Shown here: positions 17,504 through 28,292 of the stretch, piece after piece
Position numbering within the stretch: the first letter of the stretch is position 1
Layout: each line of letters opens with the position of its first letter
From: Alcanivorax sp.
GTDB taxonomy: Bacteria > Pseudomonadota > Gammaproteobacteria > Pseudomonadales > Alcanivoracaceae
NCBI RefSeq assembly: GCF_014762765.1
Contig: NZ_JABURH010000186.1
Coordinates: forward strand, 1 to 64,000
DNA length: 64,000 bases
Direction of reading: 5' to 3'
The notes under the pieces: generated by a model
The model's database searches: none
What the model saw: only the letters and a program-made list of their open reading frames with translations
Told to the model about the DNA's origin: nothing
Position numbers and translations under genes: made by a program

Positions 17504-19854
17504 CGGGTAACTCGCGTCGCGTTGAGGGTGACCAGCAGTGAGCTGGCAGACATGCCTATAGCCGCAGCCCAGGGCGGAATCCACCCGGCAACAGCAAAGG
17601 GCACCGCCAATACATTATAGAGCAGGGCCCAGGTGAGATTCTGGCGAATAGTGCGCCGGCAGCGCCTGGCAAGGGCTGGCAGAGCCGGAATCGCCTCCAG
17701 GTTATCCTTGAGCAGGTACAGTCCTGCAGCCCGTTGCGCCAGGCTGGTGGCGTTGGCGGTGGCCACGGATACATCCGCCGCCAACATGGCCTGGGCATCA
17801 TTGATGCCGTCACCCACCATCATTTGCGCCGTGGTCGACTGCAACTCCTCAAGCCAGCGGGCCTTGTCAGCGGGCTGCATGCCGGCACGCCACTCCTCCA
17901 GAGACAACGCGCGGGCCACTGGCTCGGCGGCGGCATGGTTGTCGCCGGTTGCCATGCGTACAGCCAACCCTTGCTGTTGAAGCGCCTGTGTTATCGCTGC
18001 GCTTTCTTCGCGAATGCTGTCCTGCAGCCACAAATACAGCTGCACGGCGCCGTTACGGCTCAGCTGCAGACAGGTTGTGCCGGGACGAGCCTGCATCGCT
18101 GCGCCACTGATGCGCCATTCCTGCCCATACAGGATGCCGGTGATACCATTCCCATCCGGCAGAATGTCAGTCATTTGCGGGTTGCGCGCAATGTCACGAA
18201 AGGCCTGGGCCAGCGGGTGAGGGTTGTTCCATTCCAGCGCGGAGACAATGGCAAGCAGATCGGCTTTTTGCCCTTCACCGACAACCTGGGTATCTATCAA
18301 CGAGAAACGTCCCAGCGTCAGCGTGCCGGTTTTATCGAAGAGCACGCCGCCAATCTTCGGCAGTCGCAGCAGTTGGCGAGGTGATGCTACCAGCACCCCT
18401 TCACGCAGCGCCGTGCCCAGGGTCGCCGAGAGAGTCAGAGGCACAGCCAGCGCCAGCGCGCATGGGCAGGTGATCACCAGTACCGCCAGAGTGTGATCAA
18501 AAGCCTCGCCAGGCCCGTCCGGCCAGTGCCATAGCAATGTAAAGGCAGCCAGCAGAAGAACCGCAGCGGTAAAAAGTGGGGCGATGCGGTGCCAGTCACG
18601 GATCACATCAAGCCGCTCCCGGCTCGCCAGCTCCACCTGTTCAGCGATTCTGGCAATCTGGCTATGGTCTGCGGCGCACTCTGCCTGCAGGGTGATTGAG
18701 CCTTCCTGCAGCCGAGCTCCGGCCACCAGACGAGAATTGAGGCCCCGGCATATGGGCATCGATTCACCGGTCAGCGCTGCTTCATCGAAGGTGCCCTGGC
18801 CGTCGATGATACGGCCATCCACCGGCACCACATCACCCTGGATTAACAGCAATCGGTCGCCGGCGATCACCTGCCTGAGACTGACCCATTGCGGCTGATC
18901 ATTACTGAGTCGCCGGACCGCACGGGGCAGGGTGTCGCCAAGTCTCGCATAGCCGGCATGGATGGCCTGGCGCTGGCGGTGCTCCAGCCAACGACTGATC
19001 AACAGAAAGAAAACGAACATGGCGGCCGAATCGAAGTAAACGTGGCTGCCGCCGGTGAACATGGCGACCAGGCTGCCGCCCCAGGCCAGAAACAGCGCCA
19101 GGGCGATAGGGGTGTCCATGGTCAGGTTGCGATTACGCAACCCTCGCCATGCACCTTGAAAGAACGGCCAGCCAGCATAGAAGACCACTGGTGTTGCGAC
19201 AAAAAAGCTGGCCAGGCGGAACACCCATTCGTACACCGCATCCGAGCCATCAAAGACGCCGATATAGAGGGCCATTGAGTACATCATGGCCTGCATTGCG
19301 CCCAGTCCGGCCAGTATCAACCTGCCCAGCAGACGCTTGTGCTCGCGGCGGTTTGCAGCGGTGGTGGCAGGATCACCGGGCAGGCTCACGCCATAGCCCA
19401 GCTGCTGGATGCGGCGGGCGGTTTCCCGGGCTTGCGGTATCCCCTGGTAGTCCACCGTCAGTGTCATGCCTGCCAGATTGACGCTGGCGCGGCTGACCCC
19501 CGGTTGTGTGGACAGGGCTTTCTCGATTAACCAACTGCAGGCTGCGCAGGTCAGGCCGCTGAGTTGCAGCTGCAGACGTTCGCCGTCAGGCAGCGGGGTA
19601 CAGTGGGGCGCCAGCAGATCGGGGATCTCGAACAGTGCCAGATCCAGTTCTGCACGACGCGCATCCGGCGCGGGTGCTTCGTCCTGTCGAATCCGGTAGT
19701 AGTCATCCAGTCCCATCCCATAAATTGTTTCGATGGCCGCAGCACATCCCGGGCAGCAGGCATCACGGCTTCCCTCAGGGGTACGGGCGGAGAAAGCGCC
19801 AGCCGGTGCAGGTTGCCCGCAGTGCCAGCAGGGTGGGGCGAGGCTCTGGTTCAT
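17482..19854 (-). CDS. ccoI: Copper-translocating P-type ATPase CcoI
   Basis: 790 aa; N-terminal CWHCGQPAP, LTCAACSWLIEKAL HMA motif, CPCALALAVPL, DKTGTLTLG, MVGDGINDAQAM. Confidence 0.95.
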   Translation of the reverse strand: MNQSLAPPCWHCGQPAPAGAFSARTPEGSRDACCPGCAAAIETIYGMGLDDYYRIRQDEAPAPDARRAELDLALFEIPDLLAPHCTPLPDGERLQLQLSGLTCAACSWLIEKALSTQPGVSRASVNLAGMTLTVDYQGIPQARETARRIQQLGYGVSLPGDPATTAANRREHKRLLGRLILAGLGAMQAMMYSMALYIGVFDGSDAVYEWVFRLASFFVATPVVFYAGWPFFQGAWRGLRNRNLTMDTPIALALFLAWGGSLVAMFTGGSHVYFDSAAMFVFFLLISRWLEHRQRQAIHAGYARLGDTLPRAVRRLSNDQPQWVSLRQVIAGDRLLLIQGDVVPVDGRIIDGQGTFDEAALTGESMPICRGLNSRLVAGARLQEGSITLQAECAADHSQIARIAEQVELASRERLDVIRDWHRIAPLFTAAVLLLAAFTLLWHWPDGPGEAFDHTLAVLVITCPCALALAVPLTLSATLGTALREGVLVASPRQLLRLPKIGGVLFDKTGTLTLGRFSLIDTQVVGEGQKADLLAIVSALEWNNPHPLAQAFRDIARNPQMTDILPDGNGITGILYGQEWRISGAAMQARPGTTCLQLSRNGAVQLYLWLQDSIREESAAITQALQQQGLAVRMATGDNHAAAEPVARALSLEEWRAGMQPADKARWLEELQSTTAQMMVGDGINDAQAMLAADVSVATANATSLAQRAAGLYLLKDNLEAIPALPALARRCRRTIRQNLTWALLYNVLAVPFAVAGWIPPWAAAIGMSASSLLVTLNATRVTRWKSSSS

Positions 19855-20369
19855 GGCGTGGTAACGTGCCCCAGGCGCACCGTACCGTCTTCAATGCTGC
19901 CGCTCTGGTAAAGACGCCAGTGCCCCTCGGGCGTGGATGCGGTAGCGATAAATCGGCCAGATGAGGGAAGGGTTTCGTCGCTACGGAAAACACCATCGCC
20001 CTGATGATGGAGTGTCAGCAACACATCCTTTTCCTTGAGGGTGGGGTGACGCAGCGCCACGGTAATAACGTCTGGCGCTGGGATTCCTGCATCACTGGTC
20101 AGTCTTGCCTGAACGCTGGCGCCCACCTGTGACAGCACAAGACCAATGCCCAGGCGAGCGGCAATCTGTTCCTGCTCTACGGACCGGTTAATGCCACGGC
20201 CTTCCTTGTACCACTCATCGACCACGGGACTGTCTGCATTAATGACGGCAATATAAAGGGTGGTCAGGCCGGCAATCACCGAACTGGCAGGCAACAGAAT
20301 GGCCAGCCATAGCAGCGGGTAGCGATACCAGGGCCGGTCATCGACGTGGGGTGATGAAACGGGATTCAT
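19851..20369 (-). CDS. ccoH: FixH/CcoH family protein
   Basis: 172 aa; single TM, YIAVINADSPVVDEWYKEGRGIN; between ccoG and ccoI. Confidence 0.9.
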   Translation of the reverse strand: MNPVSSPHVDDRPWYRYPLLWLAILLPASSVIAGLTTLYIAVINADSPVVDEWYKEGRGINRSVEQEQIAARLGIGLVLSQVGASVQARLTSDAGIPAPDVITVALRHPTLKEKDVLLTLHHQGDGVFRSDETLPSSGRFIATASTPEGHWRLYQSGSIEDGTVRLGHVTTP

Positions 20370-21756
20370 GCTGTTTCTCCAGGTCCGGGTCGTCCAGTGA
20401 CCTTACTGAAAACCAGATGGTGGATGACTGCATTTCCACCTCGTAGGGGTCATAACTCACCGTCACCGGCAACGACAGGTGCTGCCCGGGCTGAATGGTA
20501 AACTCAGTGCGGTTATCCATGCGCAGCCCCTCAGGGCCTTCCAGACTCAGTGTATAACGATGGGTGCCCTGGCCCTTGTTCAGAATTTCCAGGCGATAGA
20601 CATTCTCCACACGACCGCTACTGGCAACCCGGAAAAGCTGATTGCGATCACGCAGTACATCTACCTGCAAGGGCACACGGTTATAGAGCGTGACCATGAA
20701 CAGGGTAGCCATGGCCAGCAGGACAATGCCATAACCAATCAACCGGGGGCGCAGCACCCGGGATTTCTTGCCCTCCAGTGCATTCTCGGTAGTGTAGCGG
20801 ATCAAACCCCGGGGCTTGTCAATGTGATCCATGACATCGTCGCAGGCATCGATGCAGGCCGCACAGGTAATACATTCGTACTGAAGACCGTCGCGGATAT
20901 CGATGCCGGTAGGACAGACCTGCACACACAGACCACAATCAATGCAGTCACCTTTTTCCACCGCCTGCGTGCCCTGTTGTCGCTTCTTGCTGCCACGGCC
21001 ACGGGGTTCACCGCGGTTTTCATCATAGGAAACGATGAGGGTTTCGCGATCAAACATGACGCTCTGGAATCGGGCATAGGGGCACATATACAAGCACACC
21101 TGCTCGCGCATAAACCCGGCGTTCATGTAGGTGGCTACGGTAAAGAACCCGACCCAGAATAATTCCCAGCCACCCCATTCAAAACTGAAAATACGGATGG
21201 TCAGATCGGTAATGGGTGAGAAATAGCCGACAAAGGTGAGGCCAGTAAGAAAGGCCAGCACCAGCCACATCACATGTTTACTGCCACGGCGGAGCACCTT
21301 GCTCATGGACCAGGGGGCCTCGTCCATCTTCATTCGACTATGCCGGTCGCCTTCAAAGAGTTGTTCGATCCACTGGAAAAAGCGGGTCCAGGTAGTCTGC
21401 GGGCAGACATACCCGCAATAGACCCGCCCGGCCAGAACCGTGAAAAAAAACAGGGCGAACGCGGCAATGATCAGCGCCCATGAAAGAAACAGGAAATCCT
21501 GCGGCCAGAGAGTCAGGCCAAAAATATGAAACTGCCGGTTGGGCAGGTCAAAGAGAACCGCTTGCTGCCCATCCCAGCGAACCCAGGGCAGGGCAAGATA
21601 AAGCCCCATGGTGCTGATAATGCTGAAATCGCGAATGCGCTGAAAACGGCCGGTGATGGATTTTACCTGGATCCGCTTACGCTTGGCATAGAGGCTGATA
21701 GGGCCCTGTGCTTCCGGGCTGTCATCAACGGTTTTAATGCGGTCGCGCTCACTCAT
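20338..21756 (-). CDS. ccoG: Cytochrome c oxidase accessory protein CcoG (RdxA/FixG family)
   Basis: 472 aa; CGYVCPQTTWTRFFQWIE; 4Fe-4S motifs CIDCGLCVQVCPTGIDIRDGLQYECITCAACIDACD. Confidence 0.96.
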   Translation of the reverse strand: MSERDRIKTVDDSPEAQGPISLYAKRKRIQVKSITGRFQRIRDFSIISTMGLYLALPWVRWDGQQAVLFDLPNRQFHIFGLTLWPQDFLFLSWALIIAAFALFFFTVLAGRVYCGYVCPQTTWTRFFQWIEQLFEGDRHSRMKMDEAPWSMSKVLRRGSKHVMWLVLAFLTGLTFVGYFSPITDLTIRIFSFEWGGWELFWVGFFTVATYMNAGFMREQVCLYMCPYARFQSVMFDRETLIVSYDENRGEPRGRGSKKRQQGTQAVEKGDCIDCGLCVQVCPTGIDIRDGLQYECITCAACIDACDDVMDHIDKPRGLIRYTTENALEGKKSRVLRPRLIGYGIVLLAMATLFMVTLYNRVPLQVDVLRDRNQLFRVASSGRVENVYRLEILNKGQGTHRYTLSLEGPEGLRMDNRTEFTIQPGQHLSLPVTVSYDPYEVEMQSSTIWFSVRSLDDPDLEKQHESRFITPRR

Positions 21757-21799
21757 TACGCACCTCGAAGACTGCTGGCGTGATCCGCCGAATCGGCCT

Positions 21800-21824
21800 G
21801 TCGCAGCCTTTTGCAGGCTGCGAC
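21800..21824. repeat. Perfect inverted repeat between ccoP and ccoG
   Basis: GTCGCAGCCT TTTGC AGGCTGCGAC (10-bp stem, 5-nt loop). Confidence 0.8.
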
Positions 21825-21837
21825 AATGGCCCTGGGG

Positions 21838-22749
21838 TTACGGTGCTGGCTTGTTGGACAGACTGTAAACGTAGGCCGCAATGACATGAATTTTCTCTTT
21901 GCTGAGCAGATTTTCATGCTTGGGCATTTCTCCTTTGCGTCCTTCACGAATAGTGGTTTCGATATCCTCCAGACGCGGACCGTAAAGCCAGGTGGTGTCA
22001 GTCAGATTGGGCGCCCCCATGGCCTGAATCCCTTTGCCATCCTGCCCATGACACGCAGCACAGATCGCAAACTTTGGCTGCGCCCGCTCGATGGCAGCAG
22101 CCTTTTCCGCATCCTTGGCCAGATCCGGTCGGCTCAGGCTTTGCACATAGATGGCCATGTCGCGCACGGCCTTGTCGGTATTACCGATAGCTGCGGCCAT
22201 GGGCGGCATCATGCCTGTGCGCCCCTGGGCAATACTGGTAATAATCTGCTTGGGTTCACCGCCATACAGCCAGTCATCATCCGCCAGGTTCGGGTAGCCT
22301 TTGGCACCGCGGGCATCCGAGCCATGACAAATGGCGCAATTGTTGGCAAACAGACGACCACCGACGGCCAAAGCCTCCGGGTACCCGATCAGTTCATCCA
22401 CAGGCACTTTGGCAAACTGCTCAAACAGCGGGTCGGTCTGCCGTGCAACCAGGGCAACCTCCTTTTCGTACTGGAGCGTACTGCTCCAGTTCAGCACCCC
22501 GGGGAACTTGCCAAGACCGGGGTAGAGCACCAGATAAACACATGCAAAGATCAATGTGCCGATGAACAGGAACAGCCACCAGCGCGGAAGCGGGGCATTG
22601 CGTTCCTGAATCCCGTCAAAGCTGTGGCCGGTGGTTTCCTTGGCCGCTTCCTCCGGAGAGATCTGATTGTTCCACAACAACAGGCCCGCACAGCCGAGCA
22701 GATTGATGGCAACGATAATGATGATGAACCAGCTCCAGAAATCACTCAT
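21838..22749 (-). CDS. ccoP: cbb3-type cytochrome c oxidase subunit III (dihaem)
   Basis: 303 aa; two CxxCH motifs (CAICHGSDARG, CAACHGQDGKG), N-terminal TM helices. Confidence 0.96.
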   Translation of the reverse strand: MSDFWSWFIIIIVAINLLGCAGLLLWNNQISPEEAAKETTGHSFDGIQERNAPLPRWWLFLFIGTLIFACVYLVLYPGLGKFPGVLNWSSTLQYEKEVALVARQTDPLFEQFAKVPVDELIGYPEALAVGGRLFANNCAICHGSDARGAKGYPNLADDDWLYGGEPKQIITSIAQGRTGMMPPMAAAIGNTDKAVRDMAIYVQSLSRPDLAKDAEKAAAIERAQPKFAICAACHGQDGKGIQAMGAPNLTDTTWLYGPRLEDIETTIREGRKGEMPKHENLLSKEKIHVIAAYVYSLSNKPAP

Positions 22750-22898
22750 TGCTCATCCCTCTCTTTGCGGCGATCAGCCTCAAGGGCCATGTGTGAGAGT
22801 TTTTCGTAGTCCTTCTTGCGGCTGGGCCGGTACACCCAGATCGTCATCGCAATAAAGGCGACAAAAAAGACCAGCGTAAACAGGGCTTGAAAATTCAT
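22746..22898 (-). CDS. ccoQ: cbb3-type cytochrome oxidase subunit IV CcoQ
   Basis: Short ORF not in the supplied track: [50 protein letters not shown]; between ccoO and ccoP. Confidence 0.9.
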   Translation of the reverse strand: MNFQALFTLVFFVAFIAMTIWVYRPSRKKDYEKLSHMALEADRRKERDEQ

Positions 22899-23530
22899 TG
22901 TGCTACCTCCTTACGTTCCTGGCCCAGGGAAAGCAGATAGGCCACCAGGGCATCTTCTTCGGTGGCGTTGGCCCACTCACCCTCGATCTTGTTCAACTGT
23001 TCGGCGATGTCCTGATCACTGTAGGGCACACCGAAGGTATCCTTGAACACCCGCAGCTTGCGCTCCGTGGTGGTCCAGTCCACGAGATTTTTCTGCAGCC
23101 AGGGATAGGCAGGCATATTGGATTCCGGTACCACCTGGCGCGGATCACGCAGATGTTCGCGGTGCCATTGCTCGGTGATCGGACGCAGCCCGACGCGGGC
23201 AAGATCCGGCCCGGTACGTTTGGAGCCCCACAGGAACGGGTGCTCCCAGACATCTTCGCCGGCCACGGAGTAGGCACCATAGCGTTCGGTTTCCGCGCGT
23301 AGGGGGCGCACCATCTGCGTGTGGCAGACGTGGCAGCCTTCACGGATATAGATGTCGCGACCTTCCATTTCCAGGGCCGTGTAAGGCTCCAGACTTTCCA
23401 GCGGCTCGGTTGTGGCCTTCTGCCAGAACAACGGTACGATTTCCGCCAGGCCACCAAAGCTCACCGCAATCAATGTCAGCACGATCATCAGGCCGACATT
23501 CTTTTCCACTCTTTCATGGGCATTGGACAT
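22895..23530 (-). CDS. ccoO: cbb3-type cytochrome c oxidase subunit II (monohaem)
   Basis: Start at [38 protein letters not shown]. Confidence 0.96.
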   Translation of the reverse strand: MSNAHERVEKNVGLMIVLTLIAVSFGGLAEIVPLFWQKATTEPLESLEPYTALEMEGRDIYIREGCHVCHTQMVRPLRAETERYGAYSVAGEDVWEHPFLWGSKRTGPDLARVGLRPITEQWHREHLRDPRQVVPESNMPAYPWLQKNLVDWTTTERKLRVFKDTFGVPYSDQDIAEQLNKIEGEWANATEEDALVAYLLSLGQERKEVAQ

Positions 23531-23540
23531 GTCGGTCTCC

Positions 23541-24971
23541 TCAGGCAGCCTGCAGCACGTTGTCGTCGCCATGGGTATCACGTTCGGCAACGATGGTCTT
23601 GTAGACGTTGAAAGCCATCAGCACCATGCCGGCGAAGAAAACCACCCCGCCGAGCAGGCGGATGGCGTAGAACGGTTGCCGTTCTACCAGCTCCTGCACG
23701 AAGTTGTAGGTGAGAGTGCCGTCCGTATTCACTGCCCGCCACATCAGGCCCTGCATGATCCCGGATACCCACATGGAAGCGATGTACAGCACCGTACCGA
23801 TGGTGCTTAGCCAGAAGTGGGCATTGATCCAGCCGATGGAGTACATCTGCTTGCGATCAAACAAGCGGGGAATCATCACGTAGATAGCGCCGATGGTGAT
23901 CATGGCCACCCAGCCGAGCGCACCGGAATGTACATGGCCGATGGTCCAGTCGGTATTGTGACTGAGCGCGTTGACGGTCTTGATGGACATCATCGGCCCT
24001 TCGAAGGTGCTCATGCCGTAGAAGGAGAGGGCGACGATCATGAAGCGGATGATCGGATCCGTGCGCAACTTATGCCAGGCCCCGGACAGGGTCATCATGC
24101 CGTTGATCATACCGCCCCAGCTGGGCGCCAATAGCACAATGGAAAATACCATGCCCACTGACTGGGCCCAGTCGGGCAGGGAAGAGTAGTGCAGGTGATG
24201 TGGGCCAGCCCACATGTACACGGCGATCAAGGCCCAGAAATGCACAATGGAAAGACGATAGGAATAGACCGGGCGCTGGGCCTGTACCGGCACGTAGTAA
24301 TACATCATGCCCAAGAAGCCTGCGGTCAGGAAAAAGCCCACCGCATTGTGCCCGTACCACCACTGCACCATGGCATCGATGGACCCGGAGTAGATGGAGT
24401 AGGACTTCATCGCCGAGACGGGAATGGCGATGTTGTTGATCACGTGGAGCAGGGCAACCGCAATGATGAAGGCCCCGTAGAACCAGTTGGCTACGTAAAT
24501 GTGGGGTTGTTTGCGCCGAGCAATGGTGGCAAAGAACACGATGGCATACGCCACCCAGACCAGGGTGATCAGGATGTCGATGGGCCATTCCAGCTCAGCA
24601 TATTCCTTGGTGCTGGTATACCCCATGGGCAGGGTGATGGCCGCGGCAACGATCACCGCTTGCCAGCCCCAGAAGCTGAAAGCGGCCAGCTTGGGAAACG
24701 CCAGGGTGGCCTGACAGGTTCGCTGCACCACGTAGTAACTGGTGCCGATGAGGGCTGAGCCGCCAAAGGCAAAGATTACCGCGTTGGTGTGCAGTGGCCG
24801 TAGCCGACCGAAACTGAACCAGGGTAACTCGAAATTGAGGACTGGCCAGGCAAGCTGGGCGGCGATGATCACCCCCACCAGCATACCTACAATCCCCCAT
24901 ACAACCGACATGATGGTAAATTGCCGTACCACCGTGTAGTTGTAAGAGGGTGAAACCGCTGAGTTTTCCAT
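23541..24971 (-). CDS. ccoN: cbb3-type cytochrome c oxidase subunit I
   Basis: 476 aa; [54 protein letters not shown]. Confidence 0.97.
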   Translation of the reverse strand: MENSAVSPSYNYTVVRQFTIMSVVWGIVGMLVGVIIAAQLAWPVLNFELPWFSFGRLRPLHTNAVIFAFGGSALIGTSYYVVQRTCQATLAFPKLAAFSFWGWQAVIVAAAITLPMGYTSTKEYAELEWPIDILITLVWVAYAIVFFATIARRKQPHIYVANWFYGAFIIAVALLHVINNIAIPVSAMKSYSIYSGSIDAMVQWWYGHNAVGFFLTAGFLGMMYYYVPVQAQRPVYSYRLSIVHFWALIAVYMWAGPHHLHYSSLPDWAQSVGMVFSIVLLAPSWGGMINGMMTLSGAWHKLRTDPIIRFMIVALSFYGMSTFEGPMMSIKTVNALSHNTDWTIGHVHSGALGWVAMITIGAIYVMIPRLFDRKQMYSIGWINAHFWLSTIGTVLYIASMWVSGIMQGLMWRAVNTDGTLTYNFVQELVERQPFYAIRLLGGVVFFAGMVLMAFNVYKTIVAERDTHGDDNVLQAA

Positions 24972-25030
24972 GTGCGTTCCCTTCCGAATGATGCGCCGGG
25001 AGACGATACCAAGCGTGTTCCCCGGCTTTC

Positions 25031-25044
25031 TTGATATAGATCAA
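25031..25044. promoter_or_regulatory. Perfect Anr/Fnr box upstream of ccoN
   Basis: TTGATATAGATCAA matches TTGATnnnnATCAA exactly; 60 bp upstream of the ccoN start. Confidence 0.92.
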
Positions 25045-25157
25045 CTGCGCCGTTCGTAACCCTGGGACAAAATGTCTCACCCATCCTTGGATAGGCACAC
25101 TGCCTTTGTGATGACTTTTCGCGCAGTCGTCAACCGTCGGAAGGAAACGTTGCGGAT

Positions 25158-28100
25158 TCAGGCCCTCTTTTGGAAAAGTGAAAGCACCAGCGCAGTGAGC
25201 GCCGGCAGGAAAGTGATGGTCACAATGGCTGTGCCGAGCAGCCCGAACAGGACAATGGCCCCGACACCCCGATAGAGCTCAGTGCCCTCACCGGGAATCA
25301 GCACCAGCGGCGCCAGGCCGCAGACCGTGGTAATGGTGGTCATGGCGATGGGACGCAACCGTGATGCCACGGCGTCGTTGACGGCCTCCACGGCGTTCAT
25401 GGCGTTTTCCCGGAAATTCAGTGTTGCCTGATGGACGATCAGGATGGGGTTATTCACCACGGTGCCCATCAGAATCAGGAAACCGAGCATGGTAATCATG
25501 TCGAAGGGCTGGGTGAGCGGTGGCAGACCCAGAAGCGGAAGTAGCGCGCCCACGCCATTCATCATCGCCAGGCCCAGCAGGCCGCTGGCAATGCCCAGCG
25601 GAATCGTGGTCATGATCAGCAGCGGAAAACCCCAGTGAGTGAAAATGGCCACCAGCAACAGGTAAACCAGTATCAGGGCCACGACATAATTGCCGGACAA
25701 TGACTCCTGGGTAGCCTGCAACTGGTCGCTGGCGCCGGACAGGGTGATGCTGATGGTATCCGGAATGTCCCCCGCATCACGCAACTGCTGGATCATGGCG
25801 CGCACCTGGCTGACGCCGGTTTCCAGGGCCACGCCCCGGGGCGGAATGATATTCAGGGTCACCGTGCGTCTACCGTTGACCCGCCGTACCACACTGGTGT
25901 CCACGGTTTCTTTCAGGGTGGCCAGAGACGACAGCGGCACCGTCGCACCGATGGGTGTATGTACCGGCAAGCCGGGGAGGGCGGCCAGCTCCGGTCGGGT
26001 GCCGGTACGGTGGCTGTAGGCATAGATGTCGATCTTGTCGTCACCCAGGAAAAATTCATCCAGATAGGCGCCATCGGTGAGCGCAGCCACGGTAAAGCCC
26101 AGGTCTTCAGTGGAAAACTGTACTTCGGCGGCACGGTTCCAGCGCGGATGGACTTCGATCAGCGGCTGGGCCAGGGACAGACTGGCGGGTTGGGACTGGA
26201 TGCGTGGGTTATCAAAGACCTGCTCGGCCTCACGCTCCAGCCTTGACGCCACCGTGTAGATTTCCGCCAGATCTGCCCCGGCCACATCCAGGGTCACACT
26301 GCGGGTACCGCCGTCGTTACTGGAAATGATCGATCCGCGAGCCGCAAAGGCGCCCATGCCCGGGTAGCGCTGATACACCTCGGTGATGGCATCCATCATC
26401 GCTTCCATGTGTGCCGGGTCCACCGGCTCGGCGATGATGCGCAGACGCTCCGCATCCACGCCCATATTCACATACTTCATTGGCGGCCTGTCCAGCTCGC
26501 CCGAGTCGTAGTCAGCCGGGTCGGCACCCACCAGTGGCAGGAATTCTGCTTCCACCTCGTCGGCGATGGCTTTCATGGTGCTGAGGTTGTAACCCGGCGG
26601 CGCACTCATGCTGGCAAAGGTTTTCGGCTCCTCACCCTCCGGCAGATATTCCGCCGGCGGTGTCAGGAACAGCACAATAGCGCCCCCGATCAGCACGGTT
26701 GCCACCAGGGTGGCCACTTGTCGGGGCCGGCTACTGGACAGGCGAGCGGAAAGCCGGTGCAGGGCGGTCATCCAGCGGCTGTGCTGGCCGTCATGGGCCA
26801 CCACTGCACTGAAATCCAGACGGGCGGAGAGGGTGGGGATCACTGTCATGGCCACCAGCATGGAGACCAGAATCGACGCGGATACGGCGATGGCGATATC
26901 CGAGTAGAGCTGGCCGGCCTCTTCCTGGATAAAGACCACCGGCAGGAACACCAGCACCGTGGTCATGGTAGAAGCGAACACCGCCGGCCATACCTTCTGG
27001 ATACCGCTCACTGCCGCGCGAAAGCGATCGAGCCCTTTGCGCCGTTCCATCTCGATGCTTTCCAGCACCACAATGGAGTTATCCAGGGTCATGCCGATGG
27101 CAAAGGCGATCCCGGCCAGGGAAATCACATTGATGGTGCGCCCGGCCAGTAGCAGCCCCAGAAACGCCGCAATGGTACAGATGGGAATACCTATCACGCC
27201 CACGGCGGTGATCTTCACCGAGCGCAAAAACAGGAACATGACCAGGGTGGCAAAGGCGGCACCAATGGCCAGGTTGGTCCACACATTGGCCACCGATGCT
27301 TCCACATAACGCACGTCGTCGGCGATCAGCGCGATCCGCATGCCGGCCGGCTCCAGAACCTCCCGATTGATCTGAGCCACCTGATCAAACATGGCGTACT
27401 TGATATCGATCACATTGGATCCGGTCTCCCGGCGCACCGCCAGGCTGATCACCGGCTCACCATTCACCCGCGACAGGCTGCGAACCGGGAAGTGATCCAG
27501 GACCACCGTGGCCACGTCCCCGAGACGCACCAGGGAATCACCGTTACGGGCCAGAATCAGCGCATCGAGGCTGTCGATATCCTTGAAACGCCCCACCGTA
27601 CGCAGCAAGTATCGGCGCTTGCCGCTTTCCAGCTCGCCACCGGAGACATCCCGGTTGCGTTCGCGCAGGGCATCGCGCACATCCACCACACTGAGACCGA
27701 ACTGGGCCAGCTTCTGGGCATCCAGCAGCAGCTGAACCTGTCGTTCGGCGCCTCCGCGGACTTCTACCTGGGAGACCCCGGGCACGCTCTCCATCCGTGA
27801 GCGGACTTCGTCATCAATGAAGTCCTGCATCATGTCCATGTCCAGCCCGCGGGGATTGTCGGGCAGGGGAGAGACACGGTAATACATGAAGGCATTGCTG
27901 GAAAACGAACTGGACAGAATCCGGGGTTGGTCCACATTATCCGGATAGGCGGGCACCTGGCTGAGGGCGTTATTGACCCTGATCAGTGCGTCGGTGATAT
28001 CGACACCGAAGGGAAATTCCAGCTCGATTTCTGCCTCGCCGCTACCGGCGGAGGAGGTCATCCGTCGCAGGTTGGGAAGGTTGCGCAGGTATTCCTCCTG

Positions 28101-28292
28101 CTCGATGAGGATTTCCTTTTCCACATCCTGGGGGGTAGCACCTGGCCAGCTTGTCACCACGGAAATGGTGCGTACTTCCAGGTCCGGTATCATCTGCACC
28201 GGGATGCGCAGTGCGGCGAGAACGCCGAGGAGGGTGATGATCAGCACCACGACGGTCATCAGGGTGCCATGGCGGACGATCTTGTCGAACAT
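25158..28292 (-). CDS. RND family efflux transporter permease (AcrB/MexF-like)
   Basis: 1044 aa; MFDKIVRHGTLMTVVVLIITLLGVLAALRIPVQMIPDLE, GIAFAIGMTLDNSIVVLE. Confidence 0.93.
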   Translation of the reverse strand: MFDKIVRHGTLMTVVVLIITLLGVLAALRIPVQMIPDLEVRTISVVTSWPGATPQDVEKEILIEQEEYLRNLPNLRRMTSSAGSGEAEIELEFPFGVDITDALIRVNNALSQVPAYPDNVDQPRILSSSFSSNAFMYYRVSPLPDNPRGLDMDMMQDFIDDEVRSRMESVPGVSQVEVRGGAERQVQLLLDAQKLAQFGLSVVDVRDALRERNRDVSGGELESGKRRYLLRTVGRFKDIDSLDALILARNGDSLVRLGDVATVVLDHFPVRSLSRVNGEPVISLAVRRETGSNVIDIKYAMFDQVAQINREVLEPAGMRIALIADDVRYVEASVANVWTNLAIGAAFATLVMFLFLRSVKITAVGVIGIPICTIAAFLGLLLAGRTINVISLAGIAFAIGMTLDNSIVVLESIEMERRKGLDRFRAAVSGIQKVWPAVFASTMTTVLVFLPVVFIQEEAGQLYSDIAIAVSASILVSMLVAMTVIPTLSARLDFSAVVAHDGQHSRWMTALHRLSARLSSSRPRQVATLVATVLIGGAIVLFLTPPAEYLPEGEEPKTFASMSAPPGYNLSTMKAIADEVEAEFLPLVGADPADYDSGELDRPPMKYVNMGVDAERLRIIAEPVDPAHMEAMMDAITEVYQRYPGMGAFAARGSIISSNDGGTRSVTLDVAGADLAEIYTVASRLEREAEQVFDNPRIQSQPASLSLAQPLIEVHPRWNRAAEVQFSTEDLGFTVAALTDGAYLDEFFLGDDKIDIYAYSHRTGTRPELAALPGLPVHTPIGATVPLSSLATLKETVDTSVVRRVNGRRTVTLNIIPPRGVALETGVSQVRAMIQQLRDAGDIPDTISITLSGASDQLQATQESLSGNYVVALILVYLLLVAIFTHWGFPLLIMTTIPLGIASGLLGLAMMNGVGALLPLLGLPPLTQPFDMITMLGFLILMGTVVNNPILIVHQATLNFRENAMNAVEAVNDAVASRLRPIAMTTITTVCGLAPLVLIPGEGTELYRGVGAIVLFGLLGTAIVTITFLPALTALVLSLFQKRA

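Noticed and set aside
21811-22809. 332-aa plus-strand ORF opposite ccoP
   Set aside because: Shadow ORF; the CcoP frame has two CxxCH motifs and conserved synteny.
26409-27152. 247-aa His-rich plus-strand ORF inside the RND permease
   Set aside because: Antisense artefact of a GC-rich transporter gene.
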